This document shows positions 30,677 through 38,393 of a stretch of DNA of 40,193 bases, one piece after another. Origin of the DNA: DAORHV01 sp964448405. Lineage in GTDB: Bacteria; Patescibacteriota; Gracilibacteria; Peribacterales; Peribacteraceae. The notes beneath the pieces were generated by a model that was given only the letters and a program-made list of their open reading frames with translations, made no database searches and was not told the origin of the DNA. Position 1 is the first letter of the stretch. Every line of letters starts with the position of its first letter. The DNA lies in NCBI GenBank assembly GCA_964448405.1, contig CAYUVW010000015.1:1-40193 (forward strand), written 5' to 3'. The translations under genes and the position numbers were made by a program.

Positions 30677-30749
30677 ATGTGTAGTCTTCGTCTGTTCTTT
30701 TCAATGACCGAGTGACCCTTTTCTATCACGCTCCGCAAGCGGAGCTAGG

Positions 30750-30768
30750 CCATTGAGCTACGAGCGCA
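30750..30768 (-). repeat. duplicated 5' fragment of tRNA-Arg
   Basis: 19 bp identical to the first 18 nt of the tRNA-Arg plus one leader base (30659-30677). The rest of the tRNA is missing; the fragment runs on the minus strand into a hairpin GCTCCGC/GCGGAGC (30730-30745). It is a tRNA remnant, not a functional gene. Confidence 0.75.
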
Positions 30769-30829
30769 GAACGAAGGCAGTGTAGGCAAATACCCCAGAC
30801 CGAGCGAGGTTTTCTCTTTGGCTTGCCAT

Positions 30830-31588
30830 CTAGAGCCCGAAGAATGTCTTGGTGTTGGCGTCCAGCGTAGTGATCAGGTCCGCCAATTCCATGGCATTGG
30901 TCTTAGCGATGACCGCCGCGACCTCAGCAACAAACATCGGCTCATTGCGCTTGCCGCGATGCGGAACCGGCGCCAGGTACGGACTGTCGGTTTCGATCAT
31001 CATCTGCGCCAGTGGACACCGCGCGATGCAGTCACGGATGACGTCGGATTTCGGATACGTCGCAATGCCGGTGAACGACAGGAAATATCCGGTCGCCACA
31101 AAACGTTCCACGTCCTGCCAGCGTTCGGTACAACAATGCACAACCAGCTTCTTCGGTTGCACGTGATTGATGATCGCCCACACATCCTCCACCGCGTCAC
31201 GGCAATGCACGACGGCCGGAACATTGCATTCTTTTGCGATTTTCAACTGTTCCTCGAACACGCGCTGTTGCACGTCTTTGGGGCTGTTCATGTAGTGGTA
31301 ATCCAATCCGATTTCCCCCACCGCCTTGCATTTGGGGTGCTTCAACGCCGCACGCAACACGTCCGGATCGCGGGCCATGTCGAAACCGGAAGCAACATGC
31401 GGGTGCACGCCCATCGTCCATGAAACGCATGCAAACCGCTCGGCTATGGCGCGACACTTCTCGCCTTCTACCATGCTATCGGCGATGCAAATCATCTGCG
31501 ATACGCCCGCGGCATTGGCGCGCATAATGACAGCCTCAATATCGGCATCGAATTTTGTATCGGCCAGATGGCAATGCGAATCGATCAC
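30830..31588 (-). CDS. tatD: TatD-family metal-dependent DNase, 252 aa
   Basis: A TIM-barrel metallohydrolase; TatD relatives are 3'-5' exonucleases or deoxyribonucleases, some with a role in DNA repair. Seen: the opening VIDSHCHLAD (metal His pair), GVHPHVA, the metal Glu in AVGEIGLDYHY, a His in VPAVVHCRDAVEDV, LVVHCC, and the C-terminal IETDSPYLAPVPHRGKRNEP. All catalytic positions are present and the length is standard. GTG at 31588 is the best start because the family begins right before this first His motif; TACCAT six bases upstream fits the leaderless pattern. It is divergent from the lipoprotein gene at 31612, 23 bp away. Confidence 0.92.
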   Translation of the reverse strand: MIDSHCHLADTKFDADIEAVIMRANAAGVSQMICIADSMVEGEKCRAIAERFACVSWTMGVHPHVASGFDMARDPDVLRAALKHPKCKAVGEIGLDYHYMNSPKDVQQRVFEEQLKIAKECNVPAVVHCRDAVEDVWAIINHVQPKKLVVHCCTERWQDVERFVATGYFLSFTGIATYPKSDVIRDCIARCPLAQMMIETDSPYLAPVPHRGKRNEPMFVAEVAAVIAKTNAMELADLITTLDANTKTFFGL

Positions 31589-31611
31589 GGAAGCATGGTA
31601 CAGTTTGCCGC

Positions 31612-32115
31612 ATGCAATACTCCACTCCTCTCGCATTCGGTGCAGTCGCACTCGTATTCGTTGTCGGTTGCAACATGCAGGATTCCTCGAAGCCGGTGCT
31701 GCCGCCCGGAATGCATACGCTCGAAACGCGGTTGAACGCCATTGTCGATGGAACCTCGGACCCTGCCGACCTCACCATCATCTACGATGATGTAGGTGGA
31801 CTGGAGGGAGGCGTACGCACAACGGTTCATGGCAACGGCCGCGTGGAACAAGAGGTGGTCGCACCGGAAAAAAGCCAACCCACGGCGCACGACCTTTCCA
31901 TTGAGGAAATACGCTCGTTGGCAAAGCTGCTGGTGGACATTCAGGCATGGGAGCAAGAAACGCCGGAGCAGGACGTCCCCGTCGACGAAGGCCGCACCAC
32001 GCTCACCATTAAACTTGGCGCCATGGAGAGCCGTATCTGGGAACGACACAACGATGTCCCGACCAACGACCGCATTGGCAAAGTGCTGCGCATGGTGCGC
32101 GAATACGCCTGGTAA
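31612..32115 (+). CDS. small lipoprotein, 167 aa
   Basis: The signal peptide MQYSTPLAFGAVALVFVVGC ends in a lipobox with Cys20. The mature part is acidic with a beta-rich look: DLTIIYDDVGGLEGGVRTTVHGNGRVEQE, then EIRSLAKLLVDIQAWEQETPEQ and TLTIKLGAMESRIWERH. No enzyme motif is seen; it may be a periplasmic or surface binding protein. TACAGT lies 7 nt before the ATG at 31612. The frame is open further upstream but that would overlap tatD. Function unknown. Confidence 0.7.
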   Translation: MQYSTPLAFGAVALVFVVGCNMQDSSKPVLPPGMHTLETRLNAIVDGTSDPADLTIIYDDVGGLEGGVRTTVHGNGRVEQEVVAPEKSQPTAHDLSIEEIRSLAKLLVDIQAWEQETPEQDVPVDEGRTTLTIKLGAMESRIWERHNDVPTNDRIGKVLRMVREYAW

Positions 32116-32137
32116 GGCAGGGTCCCGCAAAGAGATG

Positions 32138-32165
32138 CTGACAACTGCGGTAACTACCGTATAAT
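32138..32165 (+). promoter_or_regulatory. promoter of tRNA-Lys
   Basis: CTGACA (32138-32143), 16-bp spacer, perfect TATAAT (32160-32165). The tRNA begins 42 nt after the -10, leaving about 35 nt of 5' leader for RNase P. Confidence 0.7.
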
Positions 32166-32206
32166 CACGCCACGCCTTTTTCCGCTCTTTTGTCGTCTTG
32201 CACTCT

Positions 32207-32282
32207 GGGTCGATAGCTCAGCTGGTAGAGCAGTGCCCTTTTAAGGCATTGGTCGTGGGTTCGAACCCCACTCGACCCACCA
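32207..32282 (+). tRNA. tRNA-Lys (TTT)
   Basis: A 76-nt cloverleaf: acceptor GGGTCGA/TCGACCC, D-arm GCTC/GAGC, anticodon stem with TGCC/GGCA and loop CTTTTAA (anticodon TTT), T-arm GTGGG/CCCAC with TTCGAAC loop, and an encoded CCA. An inverted repeat GCAGATG/CATCTGC (32309-32315/32344-32350) follows and may help end the transcript before the convergent gene. Confidence 0.95.
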
Positions 32283-32362
32283 ACGCATTCTCCAAAAAAA
32301 AGATACAAGCAGATGAAAGCATCGATCTTCGATTGCAGATCTACATCTGCAAGGAATCGATA

Positions 32363-32827
32363 TTACGAATTGTTCGCCATCGCCTCCCACTCTGGGTCAA
32401 TGACAAACGAGAACAGGCGGGCTGTATCACCCAGCACGTTGATCTTTTTACCTAAACGCTGACGCGTGGAAGTCAGTGCATGATTCACCGTCTTTTTTGA
32501 ACGGCGATCCTGCTCAAACTTGCCACCGCCATCTGCAGATTCGAATTCATCGCCCATAACTTCCATCCATGACACAGACGAACCGCCTTGTGGACGATCG
32601 AACGCCAGCCTGCTGTGAGCACCAGGTAACATAATCGCCGTCGGACGAGATTTGCCAAGCTCCAGCAAACCGGCCGCCTTTTTCAAGTTACCGCTGAACC
32701 GATTCCACCAATACGCAACCTGCTCCACCGTGGCATGCGGATGTTGTTCATGGAGTGCTAAAACCTCCGGATGCACTACGAGTACTTCCGTTGTCGCCGT
32801 TGCCGAAAAGTGCTTGAGATGGTGCAT
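32363..32827 (-). CDS. hypothetical protein, 154 aa
   Basis: Not recognised. It begins MHHLKHFSATATTEVLVVHPEV, is basic and soluble, and contains a helical stretch VEQVAYWWNRFSGNLKKAAGLL and a basic C-terminal part RRSKKTVNHALTSTRQRLGKKINVLG, which could contact nucleic acid. No membrane helix. A start further upstream (32878) is possible, but the ATG at 32827 avoids unsupported sequence. The gap 32828-32991 to the divergent dehydrogenase holds only candidate promoter sequence. Confidence 0.6.
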   Translation of the reverse strand: MHHLKHFSATATTEVLVVHPEVLALHEQHPHATVEQVAYWWNRFSGNLKKAAGLLELGKSRPTAIMLPGAHSRLAFDRPQGGSSVSWMEVMGDEFESADGGGKFEQDRRSKKTVNHALTSTRQRLGKKINVLGDTARLFSFVIDPEWEAMANNS

Positions 32828-32991
32828 GAAACTCGATTTTAAGTGGCCCCAGTATCGGGATTTCGGCACTTGACGCAATCCACTATGTCGCTCGAAGTCA
32901 CACTGTGGCTTCTTTTTTTCAACCGAAAGCCAAAAAAGTCATCTATGAGATGTCCGCCAAGGGCGCGTATTCTACGGATGTTCAGACCACT

Positions 32992-33795
32992 ATGCATTTC
33001 AAGCCTGTAGCACTCATCACCGGAGCCTCTCGCGGTCTGGGAGAGGAGTTTTGCCGACTTTTCGCCGCCGACGGGTACGACCTGGTACTGGTCAGCCGCG
33101 ATGAAGAGCGCATGAAAACGCTGAAAGCAGCACTGGAGCGCAAGCACCATGCGCGACGTATTTACGTAGTGGTGCAAGACCTGGCGCAACCGGGGGCGGC
33201 GGCGGTCTTGTCTCGCTGGCTGGAAGAAAACGGCATCGTGCTCGACGCACTCGTGAACAATGCCGGCTTCGGCGACACCGGCGCATTCAGCCAAGCCGAC
33301 GCATCTCGCCTTCGACAAATGCTGCAATTGAATACCGTTGCACTGACCGAGCTCACCCGCGCGGTGCTGCCGGGCATGCTTGCGCGCAGCCGCGGTAAAA
33401 TTCTGAACGTGTCCTCGGTCGCCGCGTTTCAACCAGGGCCGCTCATGGCCACGTACTACGCAACCAAAGCTTACGTGCTTTCACTCAGTGCGGCACTCAG
33501 CGAAGAAACGCGCGGAACCGGCGTCACGGTGACCTGCCTGTGCCCGGGGCCCACACGCACGGGTTTTGCGAAGGCCGCTCATTTGGAAAAATCGCTTCTG
33601 TTCGGCGGCAAGCCCATGGGTCTGGCCGACGCAGCCACCGTCGCGTTCATGGGGTACCGAGGCATGCTCGAGGGAAAGAGCCTGGTCATTCCCGGTCTGC
33701 GCAACAAGATCGGCACGTACTTGGCACGTGTCGCACCGCTGTCCTGGTCAGCCAGAATCGCCATGCGCGTTCACAAAAGCATGGGCGGAGCGTAA
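32992..33795 (+). CDS. short-chain dehydrogenase/reductase, 267 aa
   Basis: A classical NAD(P)-dependent SDR. The glycine-rich cofactor motif TGASRGLGE lies at 10-18, NNAGF in the middle, and the catalytic Ser (NVSSVAAF) and YxxxK (YYATK) follow with normal spacing, then PGPTRTGF. It resembles the DltE/YqjQ-like branch that reduces ketones or lipid-like substrates; the exact substrate is unknown. A cluster of basic residues near the end (LARVAPLSWSARIAMRVHK) may aid membrane contact. The start at 32992 sits right before the Rossmann strand; TATTCT lies 18 nt upstream. It ends 3 nt before the convergent phospholipase-D gene. Confidence 0.92.
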   Translation: MHFKPVALITGASRGLGEEFCRLFAADGYDLVLVSRDEERMKTLKAALERKHHARRIYVVVQDLAQPGAAAVLSRWLEENGIVLDALVNNAGFGDTGAFSQADASRLRQMLQLNTVALTELTRAVLPGMLARSRGKILNVSSVAAFQPGPLMATYYATKAYVLSLSAALSEETRGTGVTVTCLCPGPTRTGFAKAAHLEKSLLFGGKPMGLADAATVAFMGYRGMLEGKSLVIPGLRNKIGTYLARVAPLSWSARIAMRVHKSMGGA

Positions 33796-33798
33796 GTC

Positions 33799-35244
33799 TT
33801 ACGAAGCGATGCGCGACTCTAGCCACGCGCGCAACTTCTTCACCTTCAGTTGGTGCGGAGATACGACGCGCTTGCTGGCTTGCATGTCTGCCAGCAACTG
33901 GGCACGCAACTCCTTGGTGAACGGCGATTGAGGTGAATGCGGAGAAATTCCGTCACCGTCATTCACGTAGATATTGGCTTCTCCGAGCTTCACGGTACCG
34001 GTCGTATTCATATTGGCCGACCCCAAGAACGTGCGGCTGCGATCCACGTGAATCACCTTGGCATGCGTGGCACGCGAGAGATAAATGCGGATGGTATCGG
34101 CCGGAGAACGCTTCAGGATATCCCGCAGAATTTTGTAGTTCAGGTCATGTTGCACGTCTGAACGCTCAGACGTAATCACAGCCACTTGAACGCCACGCTG
34201 CGCGGCGGCAACGATGGCGTCGGTTAATCGTCGGTCGCCGAAATATGCCATTTGAATGATGACTTCACGCTGTGCGCTTTCAAGCAAGTGCTGCATAACG
34301 ATGGCGACTTCGCGCTTGCGGTCTCGTCGACTCTTAATGACGTTGAAGAAAAAGTCGACCGAAGCCCCCAGTGGAATATCTCCCATCTCGCGACCTTCCA
34401 AACGGCTCAGAAACCGTCCGACCAACAGCTTGCTCTGCAGCTGCACCATGTAGTCATGGAACTCATGACGAGACGTGTCGGAAATATTCACTCCGCCCAG
34501 AATAATCGTCTCGTTATCGAAGATGTACACCTTGGAATGGTCGTATCGCGCGCGACTCTCGATCGTGACATTCGGGTGTTCCAGCAATCGATCGGCAAGC
34601 GCGTTTGGCTGCTGACGAATGTATTTTTTCATCCCTGCGGAATATGCCCAGCGCATCAGGCTAACGCCAACCAAATCCCGAATGCGCACCAATCCTTTAT
34701 GGAAAAAACTTTGCGCGGTTCCCGTACCGCGCTCGAACATAACGCCGCATTGGTCTTTATGAATAACGACCTTCACTCCCCGCTCGGCGGCATCCAATAC
34801 CGCCGATGCAACCTCGTTGCCGGTCGGGTCATCGCACCAGACGAACATCCAAATGCGAATCGAAAATTGTGCCGCACGGATATGTTCTAAAATCGCCTTC
34901 AAGGAATCCCCTCCGCCAACATGCAGCGTAATGGTATCCACAAGGCGTTTTGGCGTACGGTTGCCGGAAACGAGCGGGTTCGGGTGACTGAGCTCCCGGC
35001 ACTCGTTCCACGTTGCATTGTCGAACAACGAAAGCAGAGCACCATCCACGCCGCGCATGGTGCTGGCAATGACTTCGCACAAATGACGTAGCCGCCTACG
35101 CACCGTCCCTTGGGGCAAATCCGGCGAGCGCACCAGCTTGGCGATTTCTCCAATGGATGAATACACCAGCGTTGCCGCAACTTGTTCGCGAGTGGGTGTC
35201 CGACGGCGATGGAGGTGACGCGAGAGACGTCCGGCGATTGCCAT
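33799..35244 (-). CDS. phospholipase-D-family protein (cardiolipin-synthase-like), 481 aa
   Basis: Two HKD motifs are present: HSKVYIFD in the first half and HAKVIHVD in the second, each followed by a GG/GS-containing loop (LGGVNIS, LGSANMN). The layout fits cardiolipin or phosphatidyl synthases, and the N-terminal block AILEHIRAAQFSIRIWMFVWCDD is typical. The usual N-terminal membrane helices of Cls are absent and instead a basic, helical region (residues 1-100) precedes, so it may be a peripheral membrane enzyme or a nuclease-type PLD. The frame is open to 35367, but TATACT 8 nt ahead of ATG 35244 fixes the start. It is divergent from the 35347 gene. Confidence 0.88.
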   Translation of the reverse strand: MAIAGRLSRHLHRRRTPTREQVAATLVYSSIGEIAKLVRSPDLPQGTVRRRLRHLCEVIASTMRGVDGALLSLFDNATWNECRELSHPNPLVSGNRTPKRLVDTITLHVGGGDSLKAILEHIRAAQFSIRIWMFVWCDDPTGNEVASAVLDAAERGVKVVIHKDQCGVMFERGTGTAQSFFHKGLVRIRDLVGVSLMRWAYSAGMKKYIRQQPNALADRLLEHPNVTIESRARYDHSKVYIFDNETIILGGVNISDTSRHEFHDYMVQLQSKLLVGRFLSRLEGREMGDIPLGASVDFFFNVIKSRRDRKREVAIVMQHLLESAQREVIIQMAYFGDRRLTDAIVAAAQRGVQVAVITSERSDVQHDLNYKILRDILKRSPADTIRIYLSRATHAKVIHVDRSRTFLGSANMNTTGTVKLGEANIYVNDGDGISPHSPQSPFTKELRAQLLADMQASKRVVSPHQLKVKKLRAWLESRIAS

Positions 35245-35252
35245 ACGGGCGA

Positions 35253-35258
35253 AGTATA
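35253..35258 (-). promoter_or_regulatory. -10 box of the PLD-family gene (leaderless)
   Basis: TATACT on the minus strand, ending 8 nt before the ATG at 35244. The -35 region faces the promoter of the divergent 35347 gene. Confidence 0.6.
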
Positions 35259-35309
35259 CAGGCAACCGAACCAAAAGCGGCAGGAGGCGCTCGGAATGGC
35301 GAAAAAGAC

Positions 35310-35338
35310 GTATTTGAGGTATAATCAGACTCAAATAC
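35310..35338 (+). promoter_or_regulatory. promoter with perfect 9-bp palindrome around the -10 box
   Basis: GTATTTGAG (35310-35318) and CTCAAATAC (35330-35338) are exact inverted repeats with an 11-bp centre that contains TATAAT (35320-35325). A dimeric repressor bound here would cover the -10 box of the 35347 gene. The RNA would start near 35332, so an RNA hairpin cannot form; the site is most likely an operator. Confidence 0.6.
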
Positions 35339-35346
35339 ACATCGTA

Positions 35347-36825
35347 ATGAGTCCAACCCAAGAACAACGTCCAGATGGCGAACGCTTGCAGGATCCCGCT
35401 GAAGCGGAGAGACTACGCGTGATGGCGCAAACACGCAGCCGACTCGACCGTCTCCCCGAGCACACTGCTCCGGAGCCCGAAGGTGTTCGCAAGCAACTGG
35501 CAGATGTACGCCAGAATGTAGAAACCCAAAACGTTCCCACGACAGTCGCGGAAATCAATCATCGCAATACGCAAATCCCATGGGAAGAAGTCGAGGAAGC
35601 CAGCGGTCCGCGTGTACGATTCGCCGAATACAAAAACAAGCCGCTGTGGCGGCGAATGGGAATCTTCCTACGGTTGATTCGCGGCGGCAACGATTCGTAC
35701 GGCGCACAGTTTCGTGCCGAATCATTGGGCAAGTTGTCGGATTACCAGAAGGCGGACATCGTGGAACAGCTGGAAAAACTTCGCGGCCGCAATGTGAACT
35801 GGCAAACGAAAATGGTTTCGAGCCTCATGAAAACGCATGCCGAATACGAATTGGCCAAAAAGGGGCTGATCCGCGAAGGCGGCGATGCTGCGACGGCAAG
35901 TGAGAAAGTCCGCGTTCAGGGCGGTGACACGTTGCAGAGCATTATGCAGAAGCGCAATGCGCTGCCCAAGTGGGAAGAAGTCACCAGCAGCACGATCGTC
36001 GGTCCGCTGCAGCACGATGGCCCGCTGCCACCCGATACATTCGTATACTTCAATCCGGCCGGGTACCCGGTGTACATTTCGCAGCGCGAAGACGAGCAGC
36101 CTGTCGTTCCTATCTATCGTAAGGCAGCCCCACCGGAACACGGACGCATGCCGAGCGGCTGGAAGGGAGGCGCGGAATCGTACCGTCGTTTCGAATTCTT
36201 GCAGGCGCGTTTGAACATAGGTGACGTACTGTTCAGCAACGTACGCCGAGACCAAAGCAGCTTGCGAGCACGCGGTTACTACGGCCTCGGTCGCATGCTG
36301 CAAGGCACCGAAGAATCCGACGAAGCCTTCCCGTACATCCACAGCATGGTTGTCATCGGCCGCGAACAGGACGGCCGTGTGAAAATCGCTCATCTGGACG
36401 GCCAAAAAGACAAAATGCGCTATCTTCAAGACTACGTGAAAGAGAACACCGTGGAGGCGATTTCAGTCGGCAGGCTTGCGGATTCCGGCAAGGCCGAGTC
36501 ACTCGCGAAAAACATGGAAACAATGGCGAGGGGCGATACAAAATACTCTCCATTAAAAGACGTTCGTGAGTACGGTGAACTGATGGAAAAGCGTCAGAGC
36601 AAAGGCGGTCTGACACCGGCAGAGCAGCGCCGTATGTTGGAGATCTGCGTGTGCACCACCGTCGTGAGCAAGGCAGCGGAACAGAGTGGCATTCCTGAAT
36701 TGGCCACGTCGCCGACTGCACTCGACCAATTCAAGAAGCTGGAAATCATCGACAGCATGAACTTCACCGACGCCGTGAAGCGCAGCGGACGCACGAGAAA
36801 AATCAAGCTCAAGGCCGCTGCATAG
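35347..36825 (+). CDS. putative permuted papain-like (NlpC/P60-YiiX type) protein with LysM-like segment, 492 aa
   Basis: Not a family I can name with certainty. An N-terminal disordered, charged segment (1-90) is followed by a helical region, then VRVQGGDTLQSIMQKRNALP (about 188-207), like the first half of a LysM motif. From about 285 the pattern LNIGDVLFSN, YIHSMVVIG (His332), RVKIAHLDG, and a Cys pair in ICVCTTVVSKAA (Cys434/Cys436) fits a circularly permuted NlpC/P60 fold such as YiiX, in which a His precedes the catalytic Cys. If so it would be a cysteine peptidase or amidase, perhaps acting on peptidoglycan or lipids. No signal peptide is seen, which argues for cytoplasmic action or non-classical export. 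Start at 35347 by TATAAT. Confidence 0.6.
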   Translation: MSPTQEQRPDGERLQDPAEAERLRVMAQTRSRLDRLPEHTAPEPEGVRKQLADVRQNVETQNVPTTVAEINHRNTQIPWEEVEEASGPRVRFAEYKNKPLWRRMGIFLRLIRGGNDSYGAQFRAESLGKLSDYQKADIVEQLEKLRGRNVNWQTKMVSSLMKTHAEYELAKKGLIREGGDAATASEKVRVQGGDTLQSIMQKRNALPKWEEVTSSTIVGPLQHDGPLPPDTFVYFNPAGYPVYISQREDEQPVVPIYRKAAPPEHGRMPSGWKGGAESYRRFEFLQARLNIGDVLFSNVRRDQSSLRARGYYGLGRMLQGTEESDEAFPYIHSMVVIGREQDGRVKIAHLDGQKDKMRYLQDYVKENTVEAISVGRLADSGKAESLAKNMETMARGDTKYSPLKDVREYGELMEKRQSKGGLTPAEQRRMLEICVCTTVVSKAAEQSGIPELATSPTALDQFKKLEIIDSMNFTDAVKRSGRTRKIKLKAAA

Positions 36826-36832
36826 GAACGTG

Positions 36833-36838
36833 TAGAAT
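36833..36838 (+). promoter_or_regulatory. -10 box of glycosyltransferase gene (leaderless)
   Basis: TAGAAT ending 6 nt before the ATG at 36845, directly after the stop of the preceding gene. Confidence 0.5.
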
Positions 36839-36844
36839 ACCGGC

Positions 36845-37954
36845 ATGAAGATCGCACTCGTCCACGAATTGCTGACCATGCGCGGCGGAGCCGAACGCGT
36901 TTTAAAGATTGCCGCCGACTTGTTTCCGGAGGCACCCATTTACACGCTGCTGTACGACGAGAAGAAGCTGGGCGACTGGTTCCCGAAGAACCGCGTGCGC
37001 ACGAGCACGTTGCAGCCATATGCCAAATTTTCGACTGATCATCATCTGTATTTGAAGCATTTTCCCGCCGCCGTGGAAGCGTGGGATTTTTCGGAATTCG
37101 ACGTGGTGCTGTCGTTTTCCTCTGCGTTCGCGCATGGCATTCTCACCAACGGTAAACCCAAGCACGTGTGCTACGTCCACTCCCCTGCACGTTACCTGTG
37201 GGACCGCACGCATGACGTGCTGGATTCGGCAAGCAACGGATTGCTTGGGTCGCTGAAGCGTTGGCACTTGTCGCGCACGTTCCACAATCTGCGCATCTGG
37301 GACACCGAAGCCGCCGACCGCCCCGACGTACTCTTGGCCGCATCCAAGGAAGTGCAGCGCCGCATCCAGTTGTACTGGCGCCGCGACAGCCAGATTGTGT
37401 ACCCGCCGATCGGTGACGAATGGCTGCAGCCGCGCACGCCGTCCACGGGAGCGATGCAGAACCCGGACTACTTCCTGGTCGTCTCCACACTCGCGCGCTA
37501 CAAGCGCATCGACCTGGCCATCGAAGCCTGCAACAAGACCGGCGCACATCTGAAGATCGTCGGCGAAGGCCCCGACATGGCCCGGCTGAAGGCGCTGGCC
37601 GGACCGACGGTGGAATTCTACGGCTGGCGCAAGAACGACGAACTGGCCGACTTGTACGCGCGCGCCAAAGCGGTGCTGTTCGCCGGTCACGAGGACTTCG
37701 GTTTGGTCCCGCTGGAAGCCATGTCGTGCGGCACGCCGGTCATCGCGTTCGGACAGGGCGGCGCAACCGAAACTGTACTCCCCGGGAAAACCGGAACGTT
37801 CTTCAGTGAGGCGACCGCCGATGCGCTCGCCGAGGTTTTAAAGAATTTCGACCGCGCGAAGTTTGATCCGGCCGCATGCAAAGCGCAGGCCAAAACGTTC
37901 GATCGGGCGACATTCGAAAAAGGAATTCGATCTGCAATCGAGCGTGTCCTATGA
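36845..37954 (+). CDS. GT4-type glycosyltransferase, 369 aa
   Basis: A GT-B-fold retaining glycosyltransferase. Seen: the N-terminal acceptor domain opening MKIALVHELLTMRGGAERVLK, the middle HVCYVHSPARYLWDR, the start of the donor domain YFLVVSTLARYKRIDLAIEA, LKIVGEGPDMARLKALA, and the nucleotide-sugar motif EDFGLVPLEAMSCGTPVIAFGQGG with the family's E-x7-E. It probably builds a surface polysaccharide or glycolipid; donor and acceptor cannot be told. Length is typical. Its last 6 nt overlap the end of the convergent EamA gene. No glycan cluster is adjacent, though the DegT/FemAB group at 2-6 kb could use the product. Confidence 0.92.
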   Translation: MKIALVHELLTMRGGAERVLKIAADLFPEAPIYTLLYDEKKLGDWFPKNRVRTSTLQPYAKFSTDHHLYLKHFPAAVEAWDFSEFDVVLSFSSAFAHGILTNGKPKHVCYVHSPARYLWDRTHDVLDSASNGLLGSLKRWHLSRTFHNLRIWDTEAADRPDVLLAASKEVQRRIQLYWRRDSQIVYPPIGDEWLQPRTPSTGAMQNPDYFLVVSTLARYKRIDLAIEACNKTGAHLKIVGEGPDMARLKALAGPTVEFYGWRKNDELADLYARAKAVLFAGHEDFGLVPLEAMSCGTPVIAFGQGGATETVLPGKTGTFFSEATADALAEVLKNFDRAKFDPAACKAQAKTFDRATFEKGIRSAIERVL

Positions 37955-38392
37955 CAACGCCACCAGCGTTCCACCGATAATGACGAGAACTGCGCCGATC
38001 AGCAGCTTCACGATCTGTACGCGTTGCCATTCGGAAAACAGCCACAGCGCAATCAGCACTGCAATCAGCGTATTCATATTATAGAGCGGCACCAGTTTGC
38101 CGAGCGGGACTTTGTATTTCATCAGTGCCAGTGCGACCAATCCGGCACCCAATGCCCATGTGACCCCAACGCCGATGCTCGGCAATGCGGAACGCAACGA
38201 CACCGTGCGGTCAGGTTGAATGAAAAAGAACGCGGCACCAACGGCCACGACGCCCGCTCCGGCCAGCATGATGTAAATGCCGATCCCCACGCCCGCTTGA
38301 GTACTCGTCTTGCTGAGAACGCCACTCAAGCCGAAGAAGACTGCCGCAAGCAGTCCACCAAGTGCCATACCCAAGAGTTCACCGATGGCCAT
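37949..38392 (-). CDS. half-size EamA/DMT transporter, 147 aa
   Basis: A membrane protein with about four to five helices and one EamA-type repeat (LGGLLAAVFFGLSGVLSKTS, then GIYIMLAGAGVVAVGAAFFF, and PLYNMNTLIAVLIALWLFSEW). Full DMT transporters have two repeats and ten helices; this half-size form would work as a dimer, as in the SMR-like branch. The substrate is unknown. The ATG at 38392 is one base after the ruvB stop, so it is translated with ruvB. Its last bases overlap the end of the convergent glycosyltransferase. Confidence 0.8.
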   Translation of the reverse strand: MAIGELLGMALGGLLAAVFFGLSGVLSKTSTQAGVGIGIYIMLAGAGVVAVGAAFFFIQPDRTVSLRSALPSIGVGVTWALGAGLVALALMKYKVPLGKLVPLYNMNTLIAVLIALWLFSEWQRVQIVKLLIGAVLVIIGGTLVALS

Positions 38393-38393
38393 G

